Counted from the first letter of the stretch, positions 8,011 to 16,459 are shown. The stretch is 64,000 nucleotides of DNA from Bradyrhizobium sp. MOS002 (GCF_003020115.1 NZ_PYFX01000010.1:1-64000); one strand, 5' to 3'. Numbers and translations: made by a program. Notes: a model not told the origin generated them from the letters alone.

Positions 8011-8427
8011 GATTTCCTGCCCTGTTTTTTGTTATTGGCCGATCGCGACGCTCGAGCGTGCGATCGACTGCAGGTTCATCTAACCGTCGGTCTGACCGGA
8101 TGGCAACCGATCGTCCCGAGCGCGAGCGTTTGATGAGCTCCGGCGGTTTTCGTGGCAATTGCGGAAGCGTCAGAGGAGGCCCCGTAGCAGCCCTTGCCTG
8201 GCGGCGCCTTTGATTGGCTCGCTCGCGGCGAGACGGTAATTCTCGGACCTACCGTACAACGCCGGATCAGGGATGCCGGCGAAAAGAAAGCCATGCCGCT
8301 GCGGCACACGCCTCTGCCCGGCCAAATCGGCCGTGGACCCGCCACCAAAATCGTTGCAATAAGGCGCTTCCGAGGCCCCGGCGGCCCGTCCGCCGAGCCT
8401 CTAGGAAAACGTCGACTTTTGGAAGAA
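8011..8427. other. Gene-free stretch before tRNA-Pro
   Basis: About 417 bp between the solute-binding protein start and the tRNA 3' end. Open frames exist here, but the longest runs straight through the tRNA antisense strand and is an artefact. It should hold the promoter for the minus-strand transporter gene; I could not pick out convincing -35/-10 boxes. Confidence 0.5.
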
Positions 8428-8504
8428 TGGTCGGAGTGGCAGGATTCGAACCTGCGACCCCTGCGTCCCGAACGCAGTGCTCTACCGGGCTGAGCCACAC
8501 TCCG
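8428..8504 (-). tRNA. tRNA-Pro (anticodon CGG)
   Basis: A 77-nt cloverleaf on the minus strand. The acceptor arm CGGAGTG pairs with CACTCCG, discriminator A and an encoded CCA follow. The anticodon arm is CTGCG-TTCGGGA-CGCAG, giving anticodon CGG (proline, codon CCG). The T arm carries GGTTCGAATCC and the D arm contains GGCTCAGCCCGGTAGAGC. All expected invariant bases are present. Confidence 0.97.
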
Positions 8505-8572
8505 ACAAGAGGCCGGCTTATAGCGTCGGGTTTGGCGCACCGCAAGCGGCCGAGCTGAGGAATCTTATCCCT

Positions 8573-9562
8573 GTGAAAACGGGTCTTGAAACGCTGATTT
8601 TACCGGCCGGCGCGGCCGGCGCGGAAGCTGCCGCCCGGACATTGGCCGCCGGCGGGCTGGTCGCGTTCCCGACCGAGACGGTCTACGGGCTCGGCGCGGA
8701 CGCCGGAAATGCCAGCGCGATCGCCCATCTTTACGCCGCCAAGGGGCGGCCGGCCTTCAATCCGCTGATCGCCCACGTTGCCGACCTTGCGGCCGCGCGC
8801 AGGATCGGACGATTCGACGCCTGCGCCTTGAGTCTTGCGGAGGCGTTCTGGCCGGGGCCGCTGACGCTGGTGGTGCCGAAGACGGAAAACTGCCCGGTGG
8901 CCGAGCTTGCCACCGCGGGCCTCGACACGGTCGCGATCCGCATTCCGGCCCATCCGGTGGCGCAGGCGATCCTGCGCGCCTTTGGCGGGGCGGTGGTGGC
9001 GCCGTCCGCCAACCTCTCCGGCCACGTCTCGCCGACGCTGGCGGCCCATGTCGAGAGCGACCTTGCGGGCCGGATCGACCTGATCGTCGACGGCGGGCCT
9101 GTTACGGTCGGCGTCGAATCGACGATCGTCGGCTGCTTTGCGGCGCCGATGCTGCTGCGGCCCGGCGGGCTGTCTCGCGAGCGGATCGAGGCCGTGCTCG
9201 GCGCAGCGCTGGCGCGACTGCCCGCGGAGGCCGACAGCGACGACAGCCAGCCGCTCGCCCCGGGCATGCTGGCCTCGCATTACGCACCGCGCGCCCATGT
9301 GCGGCTCAATGCGCAGGATGTCGCGCCGGGCGAAGCGCTGCTGGCGTTCGGCCCCGCGCGCCTGCCCGGCCTGGAGGCCGCCGCCGCCGTCATGAATTTG
9401 TCGCCCACCGGTGATCTCGATGAAGCCGCCGCCAATCTGTTCGGCTATCTTCGCGCCCTCGATGACAGGGGGCCTCGGGCGATCGCGGTGATGGCGATCC
9501 CCGAACAGGATCTGGGCGAAGCGATCAACGACCGGCTGCGCCGGGCGGCTGTCGCGAGATAG
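8573..9562 (+). CDS. tsaC: L-threonylcarbamoyladenylate synthase (TsaC/Sua5)
   Basis: Cytoplasmic enzyme, 329 aa, making threonylcarbamoyl-AMP from Thr, bicarbonate and ATP, the first step of t6A37 modification of ANN-decoding tRNAs. The YrdC fold covers residues ~15-205, with FPTETVYGLGADA, AAKGRPAFNPL and APSANLSGHVSPT as the nucleotide- and Thr-binding segments. A C-terminal Sua5 domain (from PGMLASHYAPRAHV) makes this the long Sua5-type form rather than short TsaC. The GTG at 8573 is preferred over the longer frame, which would overlap the tRNA. GAGG lies 12 bases upstream, a rather wide spacing. Its stop overlaps the start of palindromic repeat H. Confidence 0.93.
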   Translation: MKTGLETLILPAGAAGAEAAARTLAAGGLVAFPTETVYGLGADAGNASAIAHLYAAKGRPAFNPLIAHVADLAAARRIGRFDACALSLAEAFWPGPLTLVVPKTENCPVAELATAGLDTVAIRIPAHPVAQAILRAFGGAVVAPSANLSGHVSPTLAAHVESDLAGRIDLIVDGGPVTVGVESTIVGCFAAPMLLRPGGLSRERIEAVLGAALARLPAEADSDDSQPLAPGMLASHYAPRAHVRLNAQDVAPGEALLAFGPARLPGLEAAAAVMNLSPTGDLDEAAANLFGYLRALDDRGPRAIAVMAIPEQDLGEAINDRLRRAAVAR

Positions 9563-9610
9563 CGCATGATCCGGAAACGTGTGTCGCGGTTTTCCGACAA
9601 AATCATGCGC
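9562..9610. repeat. Palindromic repeat, family H copy 1
   Basis: GCGCATGAT at the left and ATCATGCGC at the right, with CCGGAAA and TTTTCCG nested inside, so RNA from either strand would fold into one long hairpin. It starts at the stop codon of tsaC and may act as a 3'-end structure. A second copy is at 61827-61874. Confidence 0.8.
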
Positions 9611-9642
9611 AAAGAGTAAGAAGCTTGAGAAGAGACGAGACC

Positions 9643-11070
9643 ATGAACGTCAATCAATCCACCACCGCTCCGCTTGCACCCGAGCTGATCGAACAATTCC
9701 GCAAGATCGTCGGCGAGAAGCATGCGATCACCGATGCGGCCGACATCGAGGCCTATGTCACCGAGGAGCGCAATCTGTTCCACGGCCGCTCGGCGCTGGT
9801 GCTGCGCCCGGGCTCGACCGCGGAAGTCGCCGCGATCTGCAAGCTCGCTTCCGAGCACAGAATCGCGCTGGTGCCGCAGGGCGGCAATACCGGGCTCGTC
9901 GGCGGCCAGACGCCGCACAATGGCGAGGTGGTGGTGTCGCTGCGGCGCCTGGACAAGATTCGCGAGGTCGACACTGCCTCCAACACCATGACCTGCGAGG
10001 CCGGCGTGGTGCTGCAGATCGCGCAACAGAAGGCCGCGGACGCGGACCGGCTGTTTCCACTCTCGCTCGGCGCGGAAGGGAGCTGCACCATCGGCGGCAA
10101 TCTCTCGACCAATGCCGGCGGCACCGCCGCGCTCGCCTATGGCGTCGCGCGCGAGATGGCGCTGGGGCTGGAAGTGGTGCTGGCCGACGGGCGCGTGCTC
10201 GGCGTGCTGTCGAAGCTGAAGAAGGACAACACCGGCTACAATCTGCACAACCTCTTCATCGGCGCCGAAGGCACGCTCGGCATCATCACCGCGGCGACGC
10301 TAAAACTGTTTCCGAAGCCGCGGTCGATCGAGACCGCCTTTGTCGGGCTGAAGTCGCCGGACGCCGCATTGAAACTGCTGGCGATCGCGCAAAGCGAGGC
10401 CGCCAATGCGCTGACGAGCTTCGAGCTGCTCTCGGAGATGGCGGTCGATTTCTCGATCCGCCATGGCATCGACGTGCGCGATCCGCTCGCGCAAAAGCAT
10501 GCCTGGTACGTGCTGATGGAATTGTCTTCACCGGGCGACGATGCCCGCACGCCGCTGGAAACCATCCTCGGCCGCGCCATGGAGGACGCGATTGTCGACG
10601 ACGCGGTGATCGCGGCCAATCTCACCCAGCGCGCCGGCTTCTGGAAGCTGCGCGACGAGATGTCGTCGGCGCAGAAGCCGGAGGGCGGCTCGATCAAGCA
10701 CGATATCTCCGTGCCCGTCGCCACCGTGCCCGCCTTCATCGCCGAGGCCAACGCCGCCGTGGTGAAGCTGATCCCCGGGGCGCGGCCGGTGCCGTTCGGC
10801 CATCTCGGCGACGGCAATCTGCACTACAATGTCAGCCAGCCCATCGGCGCCAACACCGCGGATTATCTGGCTCGCTGGCACGAGATGAACGCGGTGGTGT
10901 TCGCGATCGTGCTGCGCATGGGCGGCTCGATCTCGGCCGAGCACGGCATCGGCGTGCTCAAGCGCGACGAGCTGCCCGACGTGAAGGACAAGACCGCAAT
11001 CGAGCTGATGCGACAGCTCAAGGCGATGCTCGATCCGCTTGGCATCATGAACCCGGGCAAAGTGCTGTGA
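9643..11070 (+). CDS. FAD-linked oxidoreductase, D-2-hydroxyglutarate dehydrogenase-like
   Basis: A 475-aa flavoenzyme of the GlcD/D2HGDH/D-lactate dehydrogenase class. The FAD-binding type 4 domain lies at ~45-225 (VPQGGNTGLVGGQTP and GAEGTLGIITAATLKLFPKP) and the C-terminal cap from ~230 ends with FGHLGDGNLHYNVS and SAEHGIGVLKRDEL, the metal/substrate-site signatures. PQGGNTGLVGG is typical of 2-hydroxyglutarate dehydrogenases, but glycolate or D-lactate remain possible. There are no Fe-S motifs, so electrons probably go to a quinone or electron-transfer flavoprotein. The ATG at 9643 is preferred over a TTG six codons upstream because a GAGAAGAGACGAGA stretch precedes it. The stop overlaps the next gene's GTG. 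Confidence 0.85.
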   Translation: MNVNQSTTAPLAPELIEQFRKIVGEKHAITDAADIEAYVTEERNLFHGRSALVLRPGSTAEVAAICKLASEHRIALVPQGGNTGLVGGQTPHNGEVVVSLRRLDKIREVDTASNTMTCEAGVVLQIAQQKAADADRLFPLSLGAEGSCTIGGNLSTNAGGTAALAYGVAREMALGLEVVLADGRVLGVLSKLKKDNTGYNLHNLFIGAEGTLGIITAATLKLFPKPRSIETAFVGLKSPDAALKLLAIAQSEAANALTSFELLSEMAVDFSIRHGIDVRDPLAQKHAWYVLMELSSPGDDARTPLETILGRAMEDAIVDDAVIAANLTQRAGFWKLRDEMSSAQKPEGGSIKHDISVPVATVPAFIAEANAAVVKLIPGARPVPFGHLGDGNLHYNVSQPIGANTADYLARWHEMNAVVFAIVLRMGGSISAEHGIGVLKRDELPDVKDKTAIELMRQLKAMLDPLGIMNPGKVL

Positions 11071-11510
11071 GCGCTCTCACGATCGAGGCGATCACCGAGG
11101 CGGATATCGAGCCCGTGGTCGCGCTGTGGCAGCGCTGCGGCCTGACCCGGCCGTGGAACGATCCGCATGCCGACATCGCCCTGGCGCGGCGGCGCGACAA
11201 TTCCACCATCCTGCTCGGCCGCGACGGCGGCACCATCGTCGCAACTGTCATGGTCGGCCATGACGGCCATCGCGGCTGGGTCTATTACGTCGCCGTCGAT
11301 CCTGATGGCCGCAAGCGCGGCCATGGCCGGGTGATCATGGCCGCCGCCGAGGACTGGCTGCGCCAGGCTGGTATCGCGAAGCTCCAGCTGCTCGTCCGCC
11401 GCGAGAACGCGCAGGCCAATGCGTTCTATCAGTCGCTGGGTTTCGAGGAATCGACCTCGGTGATGTTCCAGAAGTGGCTCGACGGCCGCGACACAACGCC
11501 AAGCAATTGA
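11067..11510 (+). CDS. GNAT-family N-acetyltransferase (YpeA-like)
   Basis: A 147-aa GNAT acetyltransferase using acetyl-CoA. It starts with GTG overlapping the preceding stop by two bases, so it is translationally coupled to the flavoenzyme. The N-terminus LWQRCGLTRPWNDPHAD and the central MVGHDGHRGWVYYVAVDP match E. coli YpeA; the acetyl-CoA loop is GRKRGHGRVIMAAAEDWL (~90-107), and the C-terminal NAQANAFYQSLGFEE is the usual beta-6/alpha-4 segment. The substrate is unknown: members of this branch act on small molecules or protein N-termini. The three genes 9643-12101 are tightly packed and probably one operon. Confidence 0.82.
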   Translation: MSALTIEAITEADIEPVVALWQRCGLTRPWNDPHADIALARRRDNSTILLGRDGGTIVATVMVGHDGHRGWVYYVAVDPDGRKRGHGRVIMAAAEDWLRQAGIAKLQLLVRRENAQANAFYQSLGFEESTSVMFQKWLDGRDTTPSN

Positions 11511-11519
11511 GATCGAGCC

Positions 11520-12101
11520 ATGACCATTTCCGACCGCGTCCGCATCAAGGACGTCCGCGTACTCTCGAACAACTGGACCACCCTCAAGAACACCACGTTC
11601 GAGTACCGGCGCGCCAATGGCGAATGGCAAACGCAGCACCGCGAGACCTATGAGCGCGACAATGCAGCCGCCGTGCTGCCGTATCATCTGGCACGCCGTA
11701 CGGTGATCCTGGTGAAACAATTCCGCCTGCCGGCCTTCATCCGCGGCTACGATGATCTCCTGATCGAGGCGGCCGCCGGCGTACTGGACGACGCCTCGCC
11801 CGAGGTGCGCATCCGCGCCGAAGCGGAGGAAGAAACCGGCTACCGCCTGCACCACGTCCACAAGGTGTTCGAGGCGTTCATGAGCCCCGGCGCCATCACC
11901 GAGAAGCTGCATTTCTTCATCGCCGAATACGAGCCGGAGATGCGAGTCAGCGACGGCGGCGGCCTCGAGCACGAAGGCGAGGACATCGAGGTGCTGGAGC
12001 TCGGCATTGACGAGGCTCTGGCAATGATCGCGGACGGCCGCATCATCGACGCCAAGGCGATCATGCTGTTGCAGCATGTGGCGCTGCATGTATTTCGATA
12101 G
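11520..12101 (+). CDS. nudK: Nudix hydrolase, NudK-like (GDP-mannose / ADP-sugar pyrophosphatase)
   Basis: A 193-aa cytoplasmic Nudix enzyme, very like E. coli NudK along its length: VRVLSNNWTTLKNTTFEYRR, RETYERDNAAAVLPY, VKQFRLPAFI, and the C-terminal EGEDIEVLELGIDEALAMI. It would cleave GDP-mannose or ADP-ribose to a sugar phosphate and a nucleoside monophosphate. The Nudix box lies at residues 87-108 with the metal-binding run EAEEETGY; the Arg of the strict consensus is replaced, as in NudK itself. SPGAITEKLHFF after the box is typical of the ADP-ribose group. It sits nine bases after the acetyltransferase stop, so it is likely in the same operon. Confidence 0.85.
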   Translation: MTISDRVRIKDVRVLSNNWTTLKNTTFEYRRANGEWQTQHRETYERDNAAAVLPYHLARRTVILVKQFRLPAFIRGYDDLLIEAAAGVLDDASPEVRIRAEAEEETGYRLHHVHKVFEAFMSPGAITEKLHFFIAEYEPEMRVSDGGGLEHEGEDIEVLELGIDEALAMIADGRIIDAKAIMLLQHVALHVFR

Positions 12102-12110
12102 GCTTTCTTC

Positions 12111-12235
12111 TTCACCTCGCCCTGCTTGCGAGGAGAGGTCGATCGCGAAGCGATCGGGTGAGGGGGAGCTTCCGCGAGTCCAACTCTCACCATCCTCGTG
12201 GAGACTCCCCCTCTCCCCGCAAGCGGGGCGAGGGA
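12111..12235. repeat. Palindromic repeat, family B copy 1
   Basis: Ends are TTCACCTCGCCCTGCTTGCG and the inverted CCGCAAGCGGGGCGAGGGAG, with an internal GTCGATCGCGAAGCGATCGG palindrome and GTCCAACTCTCAC. The same pieces recur in copy 3 (44069-44217). It is located just after the nudK stop. Confidence 0.8.
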
Positions 12236-12358
12236 GCGCACCTGCTACGCGGCGAGCCATCGCGGTAAGCAATTCTGACCTGCGTCGCCCTTGCCCCCGT
12301 TGAGCAACACCAAAACTATCTCTAGTCTGTCGCCAACAAGAACCAGGAGACGCGCCCC

Positions 12359-13288
12359 ATGTCCGCTTCGCGCGACGACGAATTCGGCTTTGCGCCCGAC
12401 TATGACGCCCCCATCCCCTATATGCAGCGCACGCGGGACTATTACACCGCGATCGGCTACACCACGGCGTATCGCTGGGCCCACTACACCGAGGCGCCGT
12501 TCCAGCCGCTGAAGAAGCCGCTGTCGCAATCGCGCGTCACGATCATCACGACGGCCGCGCCGTACGATCCTGATAAGGGCGACCAGGGGCCGGGCGCGGC
12601 GTATAATGGCGGCGCCAAATTCTACCAGGTCTATGACGGCGACACGACGAAGCCGCATGACCTTCGCATCTCGCATATCGGCTACGACCGCAAGCACACC
12701 ACGGCCACCGACAACGGCAGCTGGTTTCCGCTGCCGCAGCTCTTGAAGGCGAGCGCCGCCGGGCGCATCGGCGAAGTGGCGCCGCGCTTCTTCGGCGCGC
12801 CAACCAATCGCAGCCATCGCGTCACCCTCGACACCGACGCGCCGGAAATCCTGGCGCGGGCCGTCGCGGACAAGGTCGATGTCGCCGTGCTGGTGCCGAA
12901 CTGCCCGGTCTGCCACCAGACCACGGCGCTGGTGGCGCGTCATCTCGAGGCGAACGGCATTCCGACCGTGATCATGGGCTGCGCCAAGGACATCATCGAG
13001 CACGCCGCCGTGCCGCGATTCCTGTTCTCGGACTTCCCGCTCGGCAATTCCGCCGGCAAGCCGCATGACGTCGCGTCACAGGCGCAGACGCTGGAGCTGG
13101 CGCTCAGACTGCTGGAGACCGCGAGCGGGCCGCAGACCACGATGCAGTCTCCGCTGCGCTGGAGCGAGGACGCCTCCTGGAAGCTCGACTACAACAACGT
13201 CGCGCAGCTCTCGCCTGAAGAGCTGGCGCGCCGCCGTGCCGAATTCGACAAGCAGAAGGAGATCGCGCGCGGCAACCGCGCCGCCTGA
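12359..13288 (+). CDS. PrdB/GrdB-family reductase homologue with Cys in place of selenocysteine
   Basis: A 309-aa protein of the glycine/sarcosine/betaine/proline reductase selenoprotein B family. After a ~55-residue leader come a strand-rich segment (VTIITTAAPYD), SHIGYDR (the SHGGYD-like site), IGEVAPRFFG, then VDVAVLVPNCPVCHQTTALVARHLEANGIPTV. In clostridial PrdB and GrdB the matching motif has selenocysteine followed by GTCH/GTC; here both positions are cysteine, C182 and C185 (codons TGC at 12902 and 12911). No GrdE/PrdA partner or thioredoxin gene is nearby; the next gene is a CoA-transferase 34 bp on. The role in an aerobe is unknown, perhaps thiol-dependent cleavage of an amine or a sulfur compound. 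AGGAG precedes the ATG by ten bases. Confidence 0.75.
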   Translation: MSASRDDEFGFAPDYDAPIPYMQRTRDYYTAIGYTTAYRWAHYTEAPFQPLKKPLSQSRVTIITTAAPYDPDKGDQGPGAAYNGGAKFYQVYDGDTTKPHDLRISHIGYDRKHTTATDNGSWFPLPQLLKASAAGRIGEVAPRFFGAPTNRSHRVTLDTDAPEILARAVADKVDVAVLVPNCPVCHQTTALVARHLEANGIPTVIMGCAKDIIEHAAVPRFLFSDFPLGNSAGKPHDVASQAQTLELALRLLETASGPQTTMQSPLRWSEDASWKLDYNNVAQLSPEELARRRAEFDKQKEIARGNRAA

Positions 13289-13322
13289 CGTCTCCGACAA
13301 CCAGGACAAAAGGGAGAGCGAC

Positions 13323-14516
13323 GTGACGCGACCGTTCGAGGGCGTGAAGATCCTGGACTTCACGCAAGTGCTGGCCGGCCCCTATGCGAGCTACCAGTTC
13401 GCGCTGCTGGGCGCCGACGTCATCAAGGTCGAGCGGCGCGAGGGCGAGGACATGCGCCGCACGCCGCTCAGCCGCGAATGGGCGGAGCGCGGGCTCGCAC
13501 CGGCGTTCCAGGCCATCAACGGCAACAAGCGCAGCCTGACGCTCGACCTGCAAAAGCCCGATGCGATCGCGATCGTGAAGAAGCTCGCGAGCCAGGTCGA
13601 CGTGGTCATGGAGAATTTCCGCCCCGGCGTGATGGACAAGCTCGGCATCGGCTATGAGGCGCTGTCTGCGATCAATCCAAAGCTGATCTACTGCGCGGTA
13701 TCAGGCTTCGGCCAGACCGGTCCGGATCGGCTGCGCCCCGGCTATGACGGCAAGATGCAGGCGCTGTCCGGCATCATGGCGATCACGGGTCATCCGGAGA
13801 CCGGCCCCACGCGCGCGGGCTTTGCGGTGTGCGACGTGCTGTCGGGCGCGACAGCTGCGTTCGGCGTGTCGAGCGCGCTGTACCAGCGCGATCGCACCGG
13901 CAAGGGCCAGCTCATCGACGTCTCCATGCTGGAGGCGACGATGGCGTTTCTGTCGGGGCAGATCGCGGATTGGTCGGTCGCCGGCCATCGCCAGCAGCTG
14001 TCGGGCAATCAGGCCGTCAGCCGCAGGACCACGGCGAATTTGTTCAAGTGCGGCGACGGCCACATCCTGCTCGCCGTCAACAACGAGAAGCAGTATCGCG
14101 CGCTGATGTCTGCGCTCGGCCGCGAGGACACGCTCAGCGACCCGCGCTTTGCCGACTGGTTCGCCCGCAACGAGAACGAGCCCGCGCTGCGCGCCATCAT
14201 CGAAGAGGCGCTCGCGGCAAGGCCGGCGCGCGAATGGGAGACCATTCTGGAAGACGCCGGCGCGCCCTGCGCCAGCATCTGGAAGGTCGAGGAAGTGATC
14301 GACCATCCCCAGATCAAGGCGCGTGGTGCGATCCAGGAGCTGGATACGCCCTACGGCCGCCTGCGCTTTGCCGGCAGCGGATTCAAGCTCGCGCATGGCG
14401 GCGGCAGGCTCGACCGGATGGCGCCGGAGCTGGGGGCGGATACGGATGCGGTACTGGGCGAGCTGGGGTTTGACGCAGCGGAGATCGCAGCGTTGCGGGC
14501 GCGGGAGATCGTGTAG
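13323..14516 (+). CDS. CaiB/BaiF family CoA-transferase (class III)
   Basis: A 397-aa class III CoA-transferase that would move CoA between carboxylic acids in the cytoplasm. The N-terminus VKILDFTQVLAGPYASYQFALLGADVIKVE and MENFRPGVMDKLGI are the CoA-binding signatures. The conserved catalytic Asp is D171 in AGFAVCDVLSG. GKGQLIDVSMLEA follows as in formyl-CoA and carnitine CoA-transferases. GTG start at 13323 with AGGGAG seven bases upstream; the frame is open further back but overlaps the preceding gene. It probably forms a two-gene operon with the PrdB-like protein, which suggests that the pair acts on one acid or its CoA ester. Donor and acceptor are not predictable. Confidence 0.88.
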   Translation: MTRPFEGVKILDFTQVLAGPYASYQFALLGADVIKVERREGEDMRRTPLSREWAERGLAPAFQAINGNKRSLTLDLQKPDAIAIVKKLASQVDVVMENFRPGVMDKLGIGYEALSAINPKLIYCAVSGFGQTGPDRLRPGYDGKMQALSGIMAITGHPETGPTRAGFAVCDVLSGATAAFGVSSALYQRDRTGKGQLIDVSMLEATMAFLSGQIADWSVAGHRQQLSGNQAVSRRTTANLFKCGDGHILLAVNNEKQYRALMSALGREDTLSDPRFADWFARNENEPALRAIIEEALAARPAREWETILEDAGAPCASIWKVEEVIDHPQIKARGAIQELDTPYGRLRFAGSGFKLAHGGGRLDRMAPELGADTDAVLGELGFDAAEIAALRAREIV

Positions 14517-14538
14517 AGCTGCCGCCTAAAACTCCACC

Positions 14539-14658
14539 GTCGTCCCGGCGAACGCCGGGACCCATAACCACAAATTTGAGTTTGGCGAAGATTGCCCACC
14601 ACCATCGCGCACCAAACTTCTTCCTGGGGGTATGGGTCCCGGCGTTCGCCGGGACGAC
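14539..14658. repeat. Palindromic repeat, family A copy 2
   Basis: Inverted ends GTCGTCCCGGCGAACGCC and GGCGTTCGCCGGGACGAC with CGGGACCCATA / TATGGGTCCCG inside. The arms carry compensating changes relative to other copies (AACGCC/GGCGTT instead of AAGGCC/GGCCTT), which argues that the hairpin is conserved. It lies between the convergent CoA-transferase and SRAP genes. Confidence 0.88.
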
Positions 14659-14686
14659 AGTAGTGTGTTTTGTAGCGCCAGCTTGG

Positions 14687-15442
14687 CTAGAACAACGACC
14701 CCTGCCCGTCATCTGACGACGCAGCAAACTTCCGCGCCGCCTTCTTGGGCTTCGGCGCCTCCGCCTCCATCTCCTCCGCGCTGATCGGAAGGAGCAACTG
14801 GTCGTCGTCATTGACGACGCGGTTGACGCGGGTGGAGACCGGGTGCCAGGCGAATTCGCCGATGCGCGGGGCGGTCATCAGCGGCAAGACGGCATCGACG
14901 TCATCGCTGCGGCTGTCGAGCCAGCGCTCGAAATCACGCGGGCTGATGGTGACGGGCACGCGATCATGCAGCGTGGCAAGATCCTCGCTCGCGGCCGCCG
15001 TGACGATCGCGACCGTGTCGAGCTCCTCGCCGTTCGGCCCAACCCAGGTCTCGAACAATGCGGCAAAGCCGAGCGGCGCGCCGTCGGCGCGATGGATGAA
15101 GAAAGGCTGCTTGCGGCCATCCTCCGTCTTCCATTCGTAATAGCCGTCGGCCGGAATCAGGCCGCGGCGCCGGCGAATCGCGCGTTTGAAGGCCGGCTTC
15201 TCCAGCACCGTCTCGGAACGCGCATTGATCAGGAGCGTAAACCCGCGGGGATCCTTGACCCAGCCCGGCAACAGGCCCCAGCGCATCAGGCGAAAATGGC
15301 GCGCGCCGTTCTCGGCCAGCACGACCGGAATCGGTTGTGTCGGGGCCACATTGAACCGGGGCGGGAAATTCGGCTGCTCGATGTAGCCGAACAGTTGCCG
15401 CAAAGCCGCGGGGGCCGAAGTTATGACGAAGCGTCCACACAT
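14687..15442 (-). CDS. SOS response-associated peptidase family protein (YedK/HMCES, SRAP)
   Basis: A 251-aa SRAP protein that forms a stable thiazolidine cross-link with abasic sites in single-stranded DNA and shields them. Cys2 (MCGRF, free N-terminal amine after Met removal), Asn73 in INARSE, Glu103 in ADGYYEWK and His159 in TLHDRVPV are all present. FNVAPTQPIPV and MRWGLLPGWVK are family signatures. The C-terminal ~35 residues are a Lys/Ala-rich tail beyond the fold. It is divergent from the gene at 15506 across a 63-bp gap. No LexA box was recognised there. Confidence 0.93.
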   Translation of the reverse strand: MCGRFVITSAPAALRQLFGYIEQPNFPPRFNVAPTQPIPVVLAENGARHFRLMRWGLLPGWVKDPRGFTLLINARSETVLEKPAFKRAIRRRRGLIPADGYYEWKTEDGRKQPFFIHRADGAPLGFAALFETWVGPNGEELDTVAIVTAAASEDLATLHDRVPVTISPRDFERWLDSRSDDVDAVLPLMTAPRIGEFAWHPVSTRVNRVVNDDDQLLLPISAEEMEAEAPKPKKAARKFAASSDDGQGSLF

Positions 15443-15505
15443 CCTTGAGGGCCTATATAGGGTCCGTTCAGGTCCTTTTAACCCCGAACGTTAACACTGC
15501 GGCAG

Positions 15506-16006
15506 ATGAGCTCAACGGTCTCCCAGCCGGCGCGAATGCATGGACAGACGGAGCCCGAGGCCTCGGCCTGGGCCGAGCGGTTGCGCGTGGCCAACATCAA
15601 CCCGCGGACCGGGCTTGCCACCGACTATCTCAACCATTTCAATGAAGCCGTGATGCTGCTGGAAATGGTCCCGGACATGCCGGAATGCGCGGAAGATTTT
15701 CTGACCTGGTCGCCGCTGTCCTATGCCGAGCATTTCACCGCCTCGAATTTCAAGGCCCGGGATCTGGCGATCGAGGCCTATGAAAAGGCCGACCCGAACG
15801 TGCGCGCCCAGTTCGACCACCTCGCCGACACCATGACCTCGATCCTGACGGCGGTCGGCTCGGCCATGCGCGAGGTCGAGAAGGACACCACCCGCGTTCG
15901 CCTCGCCGAGCAGGCCGCCCTCTGGGTCAAGCCGCTGATCGCGGCCTGCGGCGGCATCATCAATGGCGGCGCGGAAGCCGACGTCGACACCATCATGGCG
16001 AACTGA
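15506..16006 (+). CDS. Conserved hypothetical protein
   Basis: A 166-aa soluble, probably all-helical protein. It begins with a polar tail (MSSTVSQPARMHG), then WAERLRVANINPRTGLATDYLNHFNEAVMLLEMVPDMPEC and a core with SYAEHFTASNFKARDLAIEAYEKAD. The composition is strongly protein-like with third-position G/C. I recall similar unnamed proteins in rhizobia but no function. The following Nudix gene begins 18 bp later on the same strand, so the two are probably co-transcribed. Confidence 0.7.
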   Translation: MSSTVSQPARMHGQTEPEASAWAERLRVANINPRTGLATDYLNHFNEAVMLLEMVPDMPECAEDFLTWSPLSYAEHFTASNFKARDLAIEAYEKADPNVRAQFDHLADTMTSILTAVGSAMREVEKDTTRVRLAEQAALWVKPLIAACGGIINGGAEADVDTIMAN

Positions 16007-16024
16007 GCCCGAGCAGGTGAAGTC

Positions 16025-16459
16025 ATGGCTGCGATCGTTCAGCCCATCCGTCCCCAGATCGCGGTCAGTGCCGCGATTTTTCGTGACGGCAAGGTGCTTC
16101 TGACCCGTCGCGCGCGCTCGCCGGCAAAGGGGTTCTATTCGCTGCCGGGCGGCCGGGTCGAGTTCGGCGAATCGCTGCACCAGGCGCTGGCGCGCGAGAT
16201 CGACGAGGAGACCGGGCTCGATATCGAAATCATCGGCCTCGCGGGCTGGCGCGAAGTGCTGCCGGCCGCGGCCGGCGCCGGCCACTATTTGATCATGTCC
16301 TTTGCCGCCCGCTGGGTGGCCCGGGAGCCGGTTCTCAACGACGAGCTCGACGACTACCGCTGGATCGCCCCGGAGGCCCTGGCGGGCCTTGGCGACCTCA
16401 AGCTGACCGGCGGGCTGGAAGAGGTCATCCAGTCCGCCCACCGGCTGATCGGCCCCTGA
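16025..16459 (+). CDS. Nudix hydrolase
   Basis: A 144-aa Nudix pyrophosphohydrolase with a complete consensus box at 43-65: Gly43, Glu49, Arg57-Glu58, Glu61-Glu62 and Gly64 in GGRVEFGESLHQALAREI...EETGL. It hydrolyses a nucleoside diphosphate linked to X, with Mg2+. The start IAVSAAIFRDGKVLLTRRAR and the length suggest an ADP-ribose or (deoxy)nucleotide sanitising enzyme, but substrate specificity is not readable. It follows a conserved hypothetical gene by 18 bp and precedes a TIGR02301-type gene by 49 bp. Confidence 0.88.
   Translation: MAAIVQPIRPQIAVSAAIFRDGKVLLTRRARSPAKGFYSLPGGRVEFGESLHQALAREIDEETGLDIEIIGLAGWREVLPAAAGAGHYLIMSFAARWVAREPVLNDELDDYRWIAPEALAGLGDLKLTGGLEEVIQSAHRLIGP

Noticed and set aside
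8194..8493. Open frame ending in ...EWQDSNLRPLRPER on the plus strand
   Set aside because: It is a translation of the antisense strand of tRNA-Pro; this peptide is a known annotation artefact.
8428..9562. Functional link between tRNA-Pro and the adjacent t6A enzyme TsaC
   Set aside because: t6A is found in tRNAs reading ANN codons; tRNA-Pro(CGG) reads CCG, so the neighbourhood is likely chance.
12902..12913. Possible selenocysteine site in the PrdB-like gene
   Set aside because: Both codons are TGC, not TGA, so no recoding is needed.
15452..15461. CCTATATAGG palindrome between the divergent SRAP and hypothetical genes
   Set aside because: A 10-bp palindrome alone is too short to call an operator; it may be only a shared -10 region.
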